A stretch of DNA of 64,000 nucleotides, from positions 80,799 to 144,798 of the forward strand of contig NZ_JARGYC010000002.1 in assembly GCF_029168335.1 (NCBI RefSeq). The letters are read 5' to 3'. Made by a program: the position numbers and the translations under genes. This stretch comes from Psychromarinibacter sediminicola. GTDB lineage: Bacteria; Pseudomonadota; Alphaproteobacteria; Rhodobacterales; Rhodobacteraceae. Below, piece after piece: positions 1 through 9,277 of the stretch (positions within the stretch are counted from its first letter, which is position 1; the number at the start of each line of letters is the position of its first letter). The notes beneath the pieces are model-generated. The model searched no databases and was not told the DNA's origin. It worked only from the letters and a program-made list of their open reading frames with translations.

Positions 1-843
1 ACGCTGATCTTCGGGGTCATGGGGCTGATCAACCTGGCGCACGGGTCGCTCTACATGATCGGCGCCTTCGCCGCGGCGGCGGTGGCCGGCGCAACGGGGT
101 CGTTCCTGCTGGCGCTGGGCGCGGCGCTGGTGGCGGCGGCGCTGGCCGGGGCGATCGTGGAGCTGGTGGTGATCCGCCGGCTTTACGACAAGGACCACCT
201 CGACCAGGTGCTGGCGACCTTCGCGCTGATCCTGATCTTCTCGGAAGGCACCCGCTGGCTGTTCGGGTCGTTCCCGCTGTATCTCGACATCCCCGACTGG
301 CTGTCCGGGCCGGTGACGCTGCCCGGCGGCATCCAGTATCCGCTCTACCGGCTGGCGCTGATCTGCGTGGGGCTGCTCGTGGCGCTGGGCCTGTGGCTGC
401 TGATCACGCGCACGCGGGTCGGCATCCGTATCCGCGCCGGCGAGAACGACCGCGAGATGATCGCCGCGCTGGGCGTCGATATCGGCAAGCTCTACACGCT
501 GGTCTTCGCGCTGGGCGCGGGGCTGGCCGGGCTGGCCGGCGCGCTGGTGGGCGCGATCCAGTCGGTGCAGGTGGGGATGGGCGAGCCGGTGCTGATCCTG
601 GCCTTCGTGGTCATCGTGATCGGCGGAATCGGGTCGATCAAGGGGGCGCTGGTGGGCGCGCTGCTGGTAGGTCTGACCGATACGCTGGGCGGCATCTTCC
701 TGCCGGAGCTGTTCAAGCTCTTCACCGACGACGCCGCAGGCGCCACGGCGACCGGCTCGGCCTTTGCCTCGATGGCGATCTACATCCTGATGGCGGCGGT
801 GCTGGTCTGGCGGCCCACGGGGCTTTACGGGGCGAAGGCATGA
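1..843 (+). CDS. livH: Branched-chain amino acid-type ABC permease LivH (5' end outside window)
   Basis: Inner-membrane permease of a HAAT-family ABC importer for branched-chain or other polar amino acids. The reading frame is open to the window edge. The first visible residues, TLIFGVMGLINLAHG, match the conserved start of the LivH core just after its first membrane helix, so roughly 10-25 residues are missing. The rest holds several hydrophobic helices and the EAA-like segment near GENDREMIAALGVD that contacts the ATPases. The stop overlaps the livM start by ATGA. The periplasmic binding protein is not in the window and probably lies upstream. The substrate cannot be read from sequence; the adjacent cyanophycin genes make arginine, aspartate or a dipeptide conceivable. 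Confidence 0.93.
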   Translation, partial: TLIFGVMGLINLAHGSLYMIGAFAAAAVAGATGSFLLALGAALVAAALAGAIVELVVIRRLYDKDHLDQVLATFALILIFSEGTRWLFGSFPLYLDIPDWLSGPVTLPGGIQYPLYRLALICVGLLVALGLWLLITRTRVGIRIRAGENDREMIAALGVDIGKLYTLVFALGAGLAGLAGALVGAIQSVQVGMGEPVLILAFVVIVIGGIGSIKGALVGALLVGLTDTLGGIFLPELFKLFTDDAAGATATGSAFASMAIYILMAAVLVWRPTGLYGAKA

Positions 844-1820
844 ACCGCGAGGCGATGCTGAACGCCGCCGTGCTGCTGGCGCTGGTGGCGGTGCCGGGCT
901 GGGCGCTGTGGGCCGGGGAGCCATTCACCATCACCCTGGCGACGCGCGCGGTGATCTTCGCGCTGGCGGCAGTGGGGCTGAACATCGCGCTGGGGCTGGG
1001 CGGCATGGTGAGCCTGGGGCATGCCGTCTATTTCGGCGTCGGCGGCTACGCGATGGGCATCCTGGCCTGGCACGCGCAGAGCTATACGCCGCTGGTCGAG
1101 GCGCTGGCGATCCCGGGGACGAAATCCATGCCGGTGATCTGGCTGGTGGCGGTGATTTCCTCGGCCCTGGCGGCCCTCGTCATCGGGGTGCTCGCGCTGC
1201 GGACCTCGGGCGTCTATTTCATCATGATCACGCTGGCCTTCGGGCAGATGGTCTATTTCTTCGCGATCTCCTGGCCGGCCTATGGCGGCGAGGACGGGTT
1301 GTCGATCTATGTGCGCAACGGGTTTCCGGGACTGAACACGCTGGTGCCGGTGCAGTTCTACGGGCTGTGCCTCATGGTGCTGCTGGCGGTACTGGCCCTG
1401 AACTGGCGGCTGGCGCGGTCGCCGTTCGGGCTGGCGCTGAACGCGGCGCGGCAGGTGCCGCAGCGGGTGGAGACGGTGGGGCTCGACCCGACGCGCGTGA
1501 AGCTGGTGGCGCTGGTGATCTCCGGGGCGGTCACCGGGTTGGCGGGGGCGCTGTTCGCGGATCTGAACCGCTTCGTCAGCACCACGATGCTGAGCTGGCA
1601 GATGTCGGGCGAGATCATGGTCTTCGTCATCATCGGCGGCGTCGGGCGGCTGTTCGGGCCGGTGGTGGGGGCCGGGCTCTACGTGATCCTCGAACATTTC
1701 CTGGGCGATCTCAGCGACTACTGGCAGGTGTTTTTGGGCCTGATCCTGCTGGCCGTTGTGCTGTTCGGGCGCGGCGGGCTGGTGGGCATCGTGGCGGGAC
1801 GGGCGCGGACGCATGGCTGA
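840..1820 (+). CDS. livM: Branched-chain amino acid-type ABC permease LivM
   Basis: Second permease subunit of the HAAT importer, 326 residues. It has the LivM hallmarks: a hydrophobic N-terminus, the GLGGMVSLGHAVYFGVGGY stretch around residues 54-72 and the coupling segment around ARQVPQRVETVGLDPTRVK. It starts at the ATG overlapping the livH stop (ATGA) and runs 8 bases into livG, so it is translationally coupled to both. The family forms a LivH-LivM heterodimer with LivG and LivF as ATPases. Confidence 0.95.
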   Translation: MNREAMLNAAVLLALVAVPGWALWAGEPFTITLATRAVIFALAAVGLNIALGLGGMVSLGHAVYFGVGGYAMGILAWHAQSYTPLVEALAIPGTKSMPVIWLVAVISSALAALVIGVLALRTSGVYFIMITLAFGQMVYFFAISWPAYGGEDGLSIYVRNGFPGLNTLVPVQFYGLCLMVLLAVLALNWRLARSPFGLALNAARQVPQRVETVGLDPTRVKLVALVISGAVTGLAGALFADLNRFVSTTMLSWQMSGEIMVFVIIGGVGRLFGPVVGAGLYVILEHFLGDLSDYWQVFLGLILLAVVLFGRGGLVGIVAGRARTHG

Positions 1821-2558
1821 GGTCGTTCTGTCCACCCGGGGGATCACCAAGCGGTTCGGCGCGGTGACGGCGAGCGAGGATATCTCGCTGGACCTGCGCG
1901 CGGGCGAGATCCATGCGGTGATCGGGCCGAACGGCGCCGGCAAATCGACGCTGATCGCGCAGATCTGCGGCGGGCTGGCGCCGGATGCCGGGCGGGTGGA
2001 GTTCCTGGGGCGCGACGTGACGGCGCGGCCGGTCCGGGCGCGGGCGCGGATGGGGCTGGCGCGGACCTTCCAGATCTCGGCGCTGGCGATGGAGGACACG
2101 GTGCTGCAGAACGCGCTGCTCGGCGCGCTGGGGGCGTCGGGGCGGCCCTGGCGGTTCCTGCGCGGCGTTCTGACCGAGCGCTCCCTGCGCGACCGGGCCG
2201 AGGCGGCGCTGGCGCGCGTCGGACTGGACGACGTGGCCGCGGTGCGCACGGCGGAGCTGAGCCACGGGCAGCGGCGGCTGCTGGAAGTCGCGGTGGCGCT
2301 GACGCTGGCGCCGCGCGCCTTCGTGATGGACGAGCCGATGGCGGGGCTGGGCAGCGAGGGATCGGAGCGGCTGACCACGCTTCTCGGCTCGCTGCGGCGG
2401 GAGGCGCCGATCCTGCTGGTGGAACACGACATGGACGCGGTCTTCGCATTGGCCGACCGGGTCAGCGTGCTGGTCTACGGCCGCGTCATCGCGACCGGCA
2501 CGCTGGACGAGATCCGGGCCGATCCGGCGGTGCGCGAAGCTTATCTCGGAGACGCCGC

Positions 2559-2562
<4 letters not shown>
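1813..2562 (+). CDS. livG: ABC transporter ATP-binding protein LivG
   Basis: Cytoplasmic ATPase of the HAAT importer, 249 residues. Walker A is GPNGAGKST near residue 38; the signature is the divergent LSHGQRR, as is usual for LivG; Walker B ends in VMDEPMAGL, and the H-loop follows in LVEHDMD. An upstream in-frame ATG at 1756 would add 19 unlike residues, so the ATG at 1813 (MAEVVLSTRG) is preferred. The gene overlaps livM by 8 bases and livF by 4. Confidence 0.95.
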
Positions 2563-3245
<683 letters not shown>

Positions 3246-3270
3246 CGGCCCGCCGGGCGCCGGCGGCGGC

Positions 3271-4191
3271 TCAGTAGATGGCGATCGTCCGCTCCAGGTC
3301 GTCGCCGGTCCAGCCGCGATACATCCCCTCGCAGTTGAACGGCGCCGCGACGCGCCCCGCCGCATCGACGGCGACGAGGCCGCCGGAGCCGTTCAGCGCG
3401 GCAAGCTCGTGGCCCACCACATGCGCGGCGGCCTGCGCCAGCGATTCGCCCGCAAGGCGCATGCGGGCGTCGATCTCGTGCGCGACGCAGAGCCGGATGA
3501 ACGCCTCGCCGTCGCCGGTGGCCGAGACGGCGCAGGTGCGGTCGTCGGCGAAGGTCCCGGCCCCGATCAACGGGGTGTCGCCGACCCGGCCGGGGCGCTT
3601 GGCGGTCATGCCGCCCGTCGAGGTCGCCGCGGCCAGCCCGCCCGCGCTGTCGCGCGCCACGGCGCCGACCGTGCCGTGGCGGCGGGCCGGGTCGTCGTCC
3701 AGCGTGCCCTCGGCCTCCATGCGCAGCGTCTCTAGCAGGGCGTCGTACCGGTCCTGGGTAAAGAAATACTCGGCCGGCGCCTCCTCGATGCCGGCCGCGC
3801 GGCCCAGGCGCAGGGCGCCGTCGCCGATCATCAGGACGTGCGGCGACCGCTCCATGACGCAGCGCGCCAGCCGGACCGGGTTGCGCGGCCCGAGAACGCC
3901 CGCCACGCAGCCTGCGCGACGGTCATGTCCGTTCATCACCGCCGCATCCATCTCGTGCCGGCCGTCGCGCGTGAAGACGGCGCCGCGGCCCGCGTTGAAC
4001 AAGGGCTCGTCCTCCAGCACGCAGACCGCCGCGGTGACGGCGTCGAGCGCCGTGCCGCCGGCCGACAGCACCTCCTCGCCGGCGCGCAGCGCGCGGTCCA
4101 GCCCGGCGCGGGTCTCGGCCTCGCGGTCGGGGGTCATGCGGGCGGACGGGATCACTCCGGCGCCGCCGTGGATCGCGAGCGTGTAGCCGAT
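3271..4191 (-). CDS. iaaA: Isoaspartyl peptidase / plant-type L-asparaginase (Ntn hydrolase), ATC start
   Basis: Ntn-hydrolase precursor of about 306 residues that self-cleaves before Thr174 (motif HGTVGAVA) into alpha and beta subunits. The family hydrolyses isoaspartyl dipeptides and asparagine. Beside cphB and cphA its likely job is splitting beta-Asp-Arg released by cyanophycinase into aspartate and arginine. Family landmarks visible are TLAIHGGAG at the N-terminus, NAGRGAVFT and TSTGGMTAKRPGRVGDTPLIGAG. The homologous N-terminus begins at an ATC codon (4191-4189) placed 5 bases after a GGAGG; no ATG, GTG or TTG lies in frame close upstream. An ATG at 4137 would cut off the conserved first strand. 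ATC initiation is therefore inferred, and a sequence error is possible. Confidence 0.88.
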   Translation of the reverse strand: MGYTLAIHGGAGVIPSARMTPDREAETRAGLDRALRAGEEVLSAGGTALDAVTAAVCVLEDEPLFNAGRGAVFTRDGRHEMDAAVMNGHDRRAGCVAGVLGPRNPVRLARCVMERSPHVLMIGDGALRLGRAAGIEEAPAEYFFTQDRYDALLETLRMEAEGTLDDDPARRHGTVGAVARDSAGGLAAATSTGGMTAKRPGRVGDTPLIGAGTFADDRTCAVSATGDGEAFIRLCVAHEIDARMRLAGESLAQAAAHVVGHELAALNGSGGLVAVDAAGRVAAPFNCEGMYRGWTGDDLERTIAIY

Positions 4192-4310
4192 GGGAGCCTC
4201 CTGCGGTTGTCGCCCCGGCCGGACCGGCCAAGATAGGCGGCAAATGCGCGCCCGAATGGCGTATTTAGTGGCAGGAGCACACCATAACGTCAATCCTTTG
4301 GAGGGGGAGT

Positions 4311-4361
4311 ATGCTTTTCCCGGTATGGTGCTACACTCGGGCACAGGGTAGGAAAGGGTGA
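4311..4361 (+). other. Possible 16-codon leader ORF upstream of cphB
   Basis: A short reading frame (ATG 4311, TGA 4359-4361) encoding 16 residues with two arginines and one lysine. It is preceded by a strong purine-rich ribosome-binding stretch (GGAGGGGGAGT) directly before its ATG. It lies 19 bases upstream of cphB, whose own ribosome site is weaker. It could be a translated leader peptide or chance; no attenuator hairpin was identified with confidence. Confidence 0.25.
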
Positions 4362-4380
4362 TCGAACCAAAGGTCATGAG

Positions 4381-5241
4381 ATGAACATGCAAGCGAACGT
4401 GCCCATACGGGGGCCGCTCATCGCGATCGGCGGCGCCGAGGACAAGTCGCAGGAAGCGGCAATCCTGAAGCGGGTGCTGACCTATTCGGCCACCAAATCC
4501 CCGGTCGTCGGCGTCATCACCACGGCAAGCGCGATCCCCGAGGACGTGTTCAAGGGCTACGAGACGGTCTTTACCACGCTCGGCGCGTCCGAGGTGCTGG
4601 ACATCCGGATACGGGACCGGAGCGACGCCGCGGCGGAGCGCTTCATCGCGATGATCCAGCGCGCCGACGTGATCTTCATCTCGGGCGGCGACCAGATGCG
4701 CCTGACCAACATCCTCGGCGGCTCGCCGGTGCTGGAGGCGATGCGGGCGCGGCATGCCGAGGGCGCGGTCGTCGCGGGGACCAGCGCCGGGGCGGCCTGC
4801 CAGTCCTCCACCATGGTCTATGGCGGCGCCGCCACCGACAGCCTGCGCAAGGGCGCCGTGAAGATGGCGGCGGGGTTCGGGCTTGTCGACGGGGTGATCA
4901 TCGACACCCATTTCCTGGAACGCGGCCGCTTCTCGCGGCTGATGGAAGTGGGTGCCACGAACCCTGAATTCCTTGGCGTCGGCATCGGCGAGGACGCCGC
5001 CGTCTTATTTGATGACGACAAAATACTTGCCTTTGGCCCCGGTCACATCATCCTCGTTGACAGTTCGAACATCACCGGTTCGAATGTCTTTGAGCTTGAC
5101 GATGGGGAGGCCGTCACGGTCCACAACGTCACGATGCATGCGCTGGTCGACGGGTATGGATACAGCCTGAGCGACCGGCGGGTCCTCGGGCCGGAAGAGC
5201 TCGGGGCGAACAGCCTGGAGCCAAGGATTGCGTATACTTGA
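4381..5241 (+). CDS. cphB: Cyanophycinase (peptidase family S51)
   Basis: Serine exopeptidase of 286 residues that degrades the storage polymer cyanophycin (multi-L-arginyl-poly-L-aspartate) to beta-Asp-Arg dipeptides. The nucleophile elbow GTSAG places the catalytic Ser at 135. Further S51 landmarks are IGGAEDKS (residues 16-23), IFISGGDQMRL (98-108) and IDTHFLERGRFSRL. Length and layout match cytoplasmic cyanophycinases, and there is no signal peptide. It overlaps cphA by 14 bases, indicating translational coupling of the degrading and synthesising enzymes. Confidence 0.95.
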   Translation: MNMQANVPIRGPLIAIGGAEDKSQEAAILKRVLTYSATKSPVVGVITTASAIPEDVFKGYETVFTTLGASEVLDIRIRDRSDAAAERFIAMIQRADVIFISGGDQMRLTNILGGSPVLEAMRARHAEGAVVAGTSAGAACQSSTMVYGGAATDSLRKGAVKMAAGFGLVDGVIIDTHFLERGRFSRLMEVGATNPEFLGVGIGEDAAVLFDDDKILAFGPGHIILVDSSNITGSNVFELDDGEAVTVHNVTMHALVDGYGYSLSDRRVLGPEELGANSLEPRIAYT

Positions 5242-7870
5242 ACACCGTGCGCTGCGCGGACCCAACTATTACAGCCGGTATCAAGCCATCTACATGCGGC
5301 TCGATATCGAGGAGCTGGAGGAGCGGCCGAGCGACGAGGTTGCCGGCCTGGCGGAGCGCCTGGAGGCGCTGATCCCGTCGATCTACGACCACCGCTGCTC
5401 GGTCGGCGAGGCCGGCGGATTCCTGCAGCGGGTGCGCAACGGCACCTATGCCGGCCACATGGTCGAGCATCTCGCCATCGAGCTGCAGAACCTCGTGGGC
5501 TTCTCGGTCGGCTACGGCAAGACCGTCGACAGCTATGACGCGGGCATCTACAACGTCGTCTACCGCTACCGCGACGAGGCCACGGGTCTTGCGGCGGGCG
5601 AAGCGGCCGTGGCGATCGCGCAGCAGCTCTATGACGGCGAAGACGTCGACCTGCAGCCGTATATCGACCACCTGAAGGAGGTGCGCGACGCCAACGCGCT
5701 GGGGCCCTCGACCGGTGCCATCGTGGACGCGGCCAAGGCGCGAAACATCCCGTTTTCCAACCTGACCGAGGGGACGAGCTATACCCAACTGGGTCACGGG
5801 GTGAAGCAGCGCCGCTTTCAGGCGACGGTCACCGACGCCTCGGGGATCATCGGGCACTCCATCGCCGACGACAAGGACTGGACCAAGCAGATCCTGGGCG
5901 AGGCCGGCGTGCCCGTGCCGCAGGGGCAGAACTGCTATTCCTGGGAAGAGGCGAAAGAGGCGGCCGAGTGGATCGGCTGGCCGGTGGTCACCAAGCCGCT
6001 GTCGGGCAATCACGGGCGCGGCGTGACGACCGACATCGCCTCGATGGAGGATCTGCGCTCGGGCTACGACGCGGCGGTCGAGCGGCTGCGCGAGGAGTCC
6101 GACGGCGTCATCGTGGAAAGCTACATCCGGGGCGAGGATCACCGCATCCTGGTCATCGGCGGCCGGCTCGTCGCCGCGGCACGCCGCCGGCCGGCGCATG
6201 TTGTCGGCGACGGCCGGAGCACGATCCAGGCGCTGATCGACTGCGAGAACGCCGATCCGCGACGGGGCGTGGGCCACGAGAACCTCCTGACGCAGATCCA
6301 CGTGGACGAACAGACCCACCGGATGCTGGAACAGGCGGGCCTGACGCTGGAGACCGTGCTGCCCGAGGGCGAGATCGCGTTCCTGAAATCCACCGCGAAT
6401 ATCTCGACCGGCGGCACCGCCATGGACCTGACGGACGAGGTGCACCCGGAAGTGAAATTCGCGATGGAGCGGATCGGGCGGCTCGTGGGGCTCGACGTGA
6501 TCGGGATCGACCTGCTCGCCGAGACGCTGTCGCGGCCGCTGGAGGAGCAGTCGGCCGGCGTGGTCGAGGTGAATGCCGGCCCCGGCTTCCGCATGCACAT
6601 GGCCCCGACCCACGGCACGCCGCGGCCGGTGGGCGAGCATGTGGTCGACATGCTGTTCCCGGACCCGACCGATGACGGGCGCATCCCGATCACCGCGATC
6701 ACCGGCACCAACGGCAAGACCACCACGACCCGGCTGATCAGCCATATCCTGCGGCAGGCGGGCACCTCCGTCGGCATGGGCTGTACCGGGACGGTCGAGA
6801 TCGACAACCACGTGATCCTGCGCGGCGACTACTCCGGCCCCGCCGCCGCCCATGCGGTGCTGCGCGAGCCGACGGTGGAGCATGCCGTTCTGGAGACGGC
6901 GCGCGGCGGGATCATGCGGCGCGGCCTGGGCTTCGACGAATGCGACGTGGGCGTGCTGCTGAACATCGCCTCCGACCACCTCGGCGAGCGCGACATCCAC
7001 ACGCTGGACGAGCTGGCGCGCTGCAAGACCGTCATCGTCGACGCGGTGAAGCGCGAGGGCGGCTATTGCGTGCTGAACGCCGACGATCCGCTGGTGATGG
7101 AGCACGGCACCTACTGGGCGCGGGGCGAGATCATCTATTTCACGATGGATCCCGACAATCCCGAGCTTGAAACCCACCTGAGCGAGGCGGGCATGGTGCT
7201 GACAGTGCGGCACGGCAAGATCATCATGCTGCGCGGCAAGGTCACCGTCGACATCTGCGAGGTCAACGACGTGCCCATCGCCTTCGAGGGCCACGCGCGG
7301 TTCAACGTGCAGAACGCCATGGCCGCCGCCGCCGCCGCGATCGCCCACGGGGTCGAGATCGACGACGTGCGGGCGGGGCTGACGACCTTCCACCCGACGC
7401 CGACGCAGATGCCCGGCCGCACCAACTATTTCGAGGCCGACGGGGTGAAATGCCTGATCGACTACGGCCACAACGTGCCGGCGCTCGAAGCGCTGGAGCC
7501 GCTGGTGCGCGGGCTCGCCACCCAGCGCCGGATCGGCGTCGCCTCGGCCCCGGGCAACCGGCGCGACGAGGATCTCGCCGCGCTCGGTGCGCAGCTTGCC
7601 CGGATGTGCGACACGCTCTACGTCTTCGAGACGGACTCGCGCGGCCGCGAGACCGGCGAGACCGCGAAGCTGATCCATGACGGCGCCGCCGGCGCCGGCA
7701 CGTCCTGTACCGTCAAGACCGTCATGCAAGAGCACGATGCCGTGGCGCAGGCCATCGGAGAGGCGCAGCGGGGCGACTTCTTGTTGCTGCTGATCGACGA
7801 CATCGAGGGCACCACCGAGCGGCTGAAGGGGCGCAGCTTTCCCCACCAGGCCGAGCTCGCCCAGGCCTGA
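5228..7870 (+). CDS. cphA: Cyanophycin synthetase CphA (TTG start)
   Basis: ATP-dependent polymerase of 880 residues, the usual CphA1 length, which adds Asp to the backbone and Arg to each side chain. The order is an N-terminal domain, an ATP-grasp domain in the middle (about residues 220-470, ending in VVEVNAGPGFRMH), and a Mur-ligase-like domain with the P-loop GTNGKTTTTRL near residue 493. The TTG start at 5228 is preceded by GGAGCCAAGGA inside the end of cphB and gives the canonical MRILEHRALRGPN start. With cphB and the isoaspartyl peptidase it forms a complete synthesis and breakdown set. Confidence 0.96.
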   Translation: MRILEHRALRGPNYYSRYQAIYMRLDIEELEERPSDEVAGLAERLEALIPSIYDHRCSVGEAGGFLQRVRNGTYAGHMVEHLAIELQNLVGFSVGYGKTVDSYDAGIYNVVYRYRDEATGLAAGEAAVAIAQQLYDGEDVDLQPYIDHLKEVRDANALGPSTGAIVDAAKARNIPFSNLTEGTSYTQLGHGVKQRRFQATVTDASGIIGHSIADDKDWTKQILGEAGVPVPQGQNCYSWEEAKEAAEWIGWPVVTKPLSGNHGRGVTTDIASMEDLRSGYDAAVERLREESDGVIVESYIRGEDHRILVIGGRLVAAARRRPAHVVGDGRSTIQALIDCENADPRRGVGHENLLTQIHVDEQTHRMLEQAGLTLETVLPEGEIAFLKSTANISTGGTAMDLTDEVHPEVKFAMERIGRLVGLDVIGIDLLAETLSRPLEEQSAGVVEVNAGPGFRMHMAPTHGTPRPVGEHVVDMLFPDPTDDGRIPITAITGTNGKTTTTRLISHILRQAGTSVGMGCTGTVEIDNHVILRGDYSGPAAAHAVLREPTVEHAVLETARGGIMRRGLGFDECDVGVLLNIASDHLGERDIHTLDELARCKTVIVDAVKREGGYCVLNADDPLVMEHGTYWARGEIIYFTMDPDNPELETHLSEAGMVLTVRHGKIIMLRGKVTVDICEVNDVPIAFEGHARFNVQNAMAAAAAAIAHGVEIDDVRAGLTTFHPTPTQMPGRTNYFEADGVKCLIDYGHNVPALEALEPLVRGLATQRRIGVASAPGNRRDEDLAALGAQLARMCDTLYVFETDSRGRETGETAKLIHDGAAGAGTSCTVKTVMQEHDAVAQAIGEAQRGDFLLLLIDDIEGTTERLKGRSFPHQAELAQA

Positions 7871-7916
7871 GACACGACAGAAGCGCGCCGCCCCATTGGC
7901 GCGGGAGGAAGGATAT

Positions 7917-9215
7917 ATGACCAAGAACGTCTTCGTCGTCGGCCTGAACGACTATAACGCCGAGCGACTCAAGCGGCTGCGAGGCGTGGAGGACGTGACG
8001 TTCCATCCGCTGCTGACGCCGGCCCAGGTCTATGAGACGCAGGAATTCGACATCCCCGCGATGCTGGCCGAGGCCGAGGCGACGCTCGACGCCTTCGACG
8101 GCTCGATCGACGCCATCGTCGGCTACATGGATTTCCCGGTCTCGACCATGCTGCCGCTGCTCAGCGCCAAGTACGGCACGCCCAACACCTCGCTGGAGAG
8201 CCTTCTCAAATGCGAGCACAAGTTCTGGTCGCGCAGCGTGATGGCCGAGGTGATCCCGGACCACGTGCCCGCCTTCACCGCCTTCGACCCGTTCGACGAT
8301 GACGCGCTGTCGAAGATCGGCGAGGCCAACCTGCGGTTTCCGTTCTTCGTCAAGCCGATCAAGTCCTCGGGCTCGCGCTTGGGCTTCCGGATCGACAGCC
8401 CCGAGGACTTCGACTACGCGATCGAGAAGCTGCGCGCCGAGATCGGCCAGATATCCGAGCCGTTCAACGCCGTGCTCGACAAGGCCGACCTGCCCGACGA
8501 CATTCGCGCCATCGAAGGCCATTACTGCATGGCCGAACGGGTGATCGGCGGGCGGCAATGCACCGTCGAGGGCTATGTCCACGATGGCGAGGTCACCTGC
8601 TACGGCACCGTGGATTCGATCCGCTACCCGCAGGTGCTGAGCTTTTTCTACTATCTCTACCCGTCCGCCCTGCCGCGCCGCGTGCAGGACCAGATGTGGG
8701 AGATATCGCAAAAGGTCATGGCGCATATCGGCTATGACAACGCGGCCTTCAACATCGAGTATTTCTGGGACGAGGTGGACAACCAGATCTGGCTGCTGGA
8801 GATCAACACCCGCATCGCCCAGTCGCATTGCGACCTGTTCGAGACGGTCGACGGCGTCAGCCACCAGCAGGTGGCGGTCGATCTCGGGCTTGGTCGCAAG
8901 CCGGACATGCCGCGCAGCCAGGGCACGCAGAACGTGGCGGCCGAGTTCTTCTATCGCGTCTTCTTCAGCGACGCGACGGTCGCCCGCGCCCCCTCGCGCG
9001 CCGAGGTCGAAGTGGCCGCCGAGCAGGTCGAGGGCACGCGCATCGTCTCCAACCTGACAAAGGGCATGAAGCTGTCGGAGCTGCCCGAGCAGGACGCCTA
9101 CAGCTATGCCGTCGCCTCGCTCTGGATGGGCGCAAGCACGACCTCGAAGCTGTTGTGGAACTACGAGCAGGTGATGAAGCGGCTGAACTACGAATTCACC
9201 GACATCGTCGACTGA
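7917..9215 (+). CDS. ATP-grasp ligase of unknown substrate, cyanophycin-linked
   Basis: ATP-grasp protein of 432 residues. The nucleotide-binding lysine segment FFVKPIKSSGSRLGF lies at 143-157. The metal-binding end of the fold is at about 275-307, with FNIEYFW (Glu281) and LLEINTRI (Glu295, Asn297). The family couples ATP hydrolysis to a carboxylate-amine or carboxylate-thiol ligation through an acyl phosphate. It starts at the ATG after GGAGGAAGGAT, 46 bases downstream of cphA, so it probably belongs to the cphBA transcript. The substrate cannot be read from sequence. A ligase acting on cyanophycin, its dipeptide or an amino-acid primer is an inference from position. Confidence 0.85.
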   Translation: MTKNVFVVGLNDYNAERLKRLRGVEDVTFHPLLTPAQVYETQEFDIPAMLAEAEATLDAFDGSIDAIVGYMDFPVSTMLPLLSAKYGTPNTSLESLLKCEHKFWSRSVMAEVIPDHVPAFTAFDPFDDDALSKIGEANLRFPFFVKPIKSSGSRLGFRIDSPEDFDYAIEKLRAEIGQISEPFNAVLDKADLPDDIRAIEGHYCMAERVIGGRQCTVEGYVHDGEVTCYGTVDSIRYPQVLSFFYYLYPSALPRRVQDQMWEISQKVMAHIGYDNAAFNIEYFWDEVDNQIWLLEINTRIAQSHCDLFETVDGVSHQQVAVDLGLGRKPDMPRSQGTQNVAAEFFYRVFFSDATVARAPSRAEVEVAAEQVEGTRIVSNLTKGMKLSELPEQDAYSYAVASLWMGASTTSKLLWNYEQVMKRLNYEFTDIVD

Positions 9216-9277
9216 GCGCGCTGGCGCTTTCGGACCCGACAGAGTAGGCAAGCGCCGACCCGTTCGGAGACCGCCCC

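Noticed and set aside
5129..7924. Very long open frame on the minus strand across cphA
   Set aside because: It is the antisense shadow of cphA in GC-rich DNA; its translation is low-complexity (His/Arg/Asp-rich) and has no family motifs or ribosome site.
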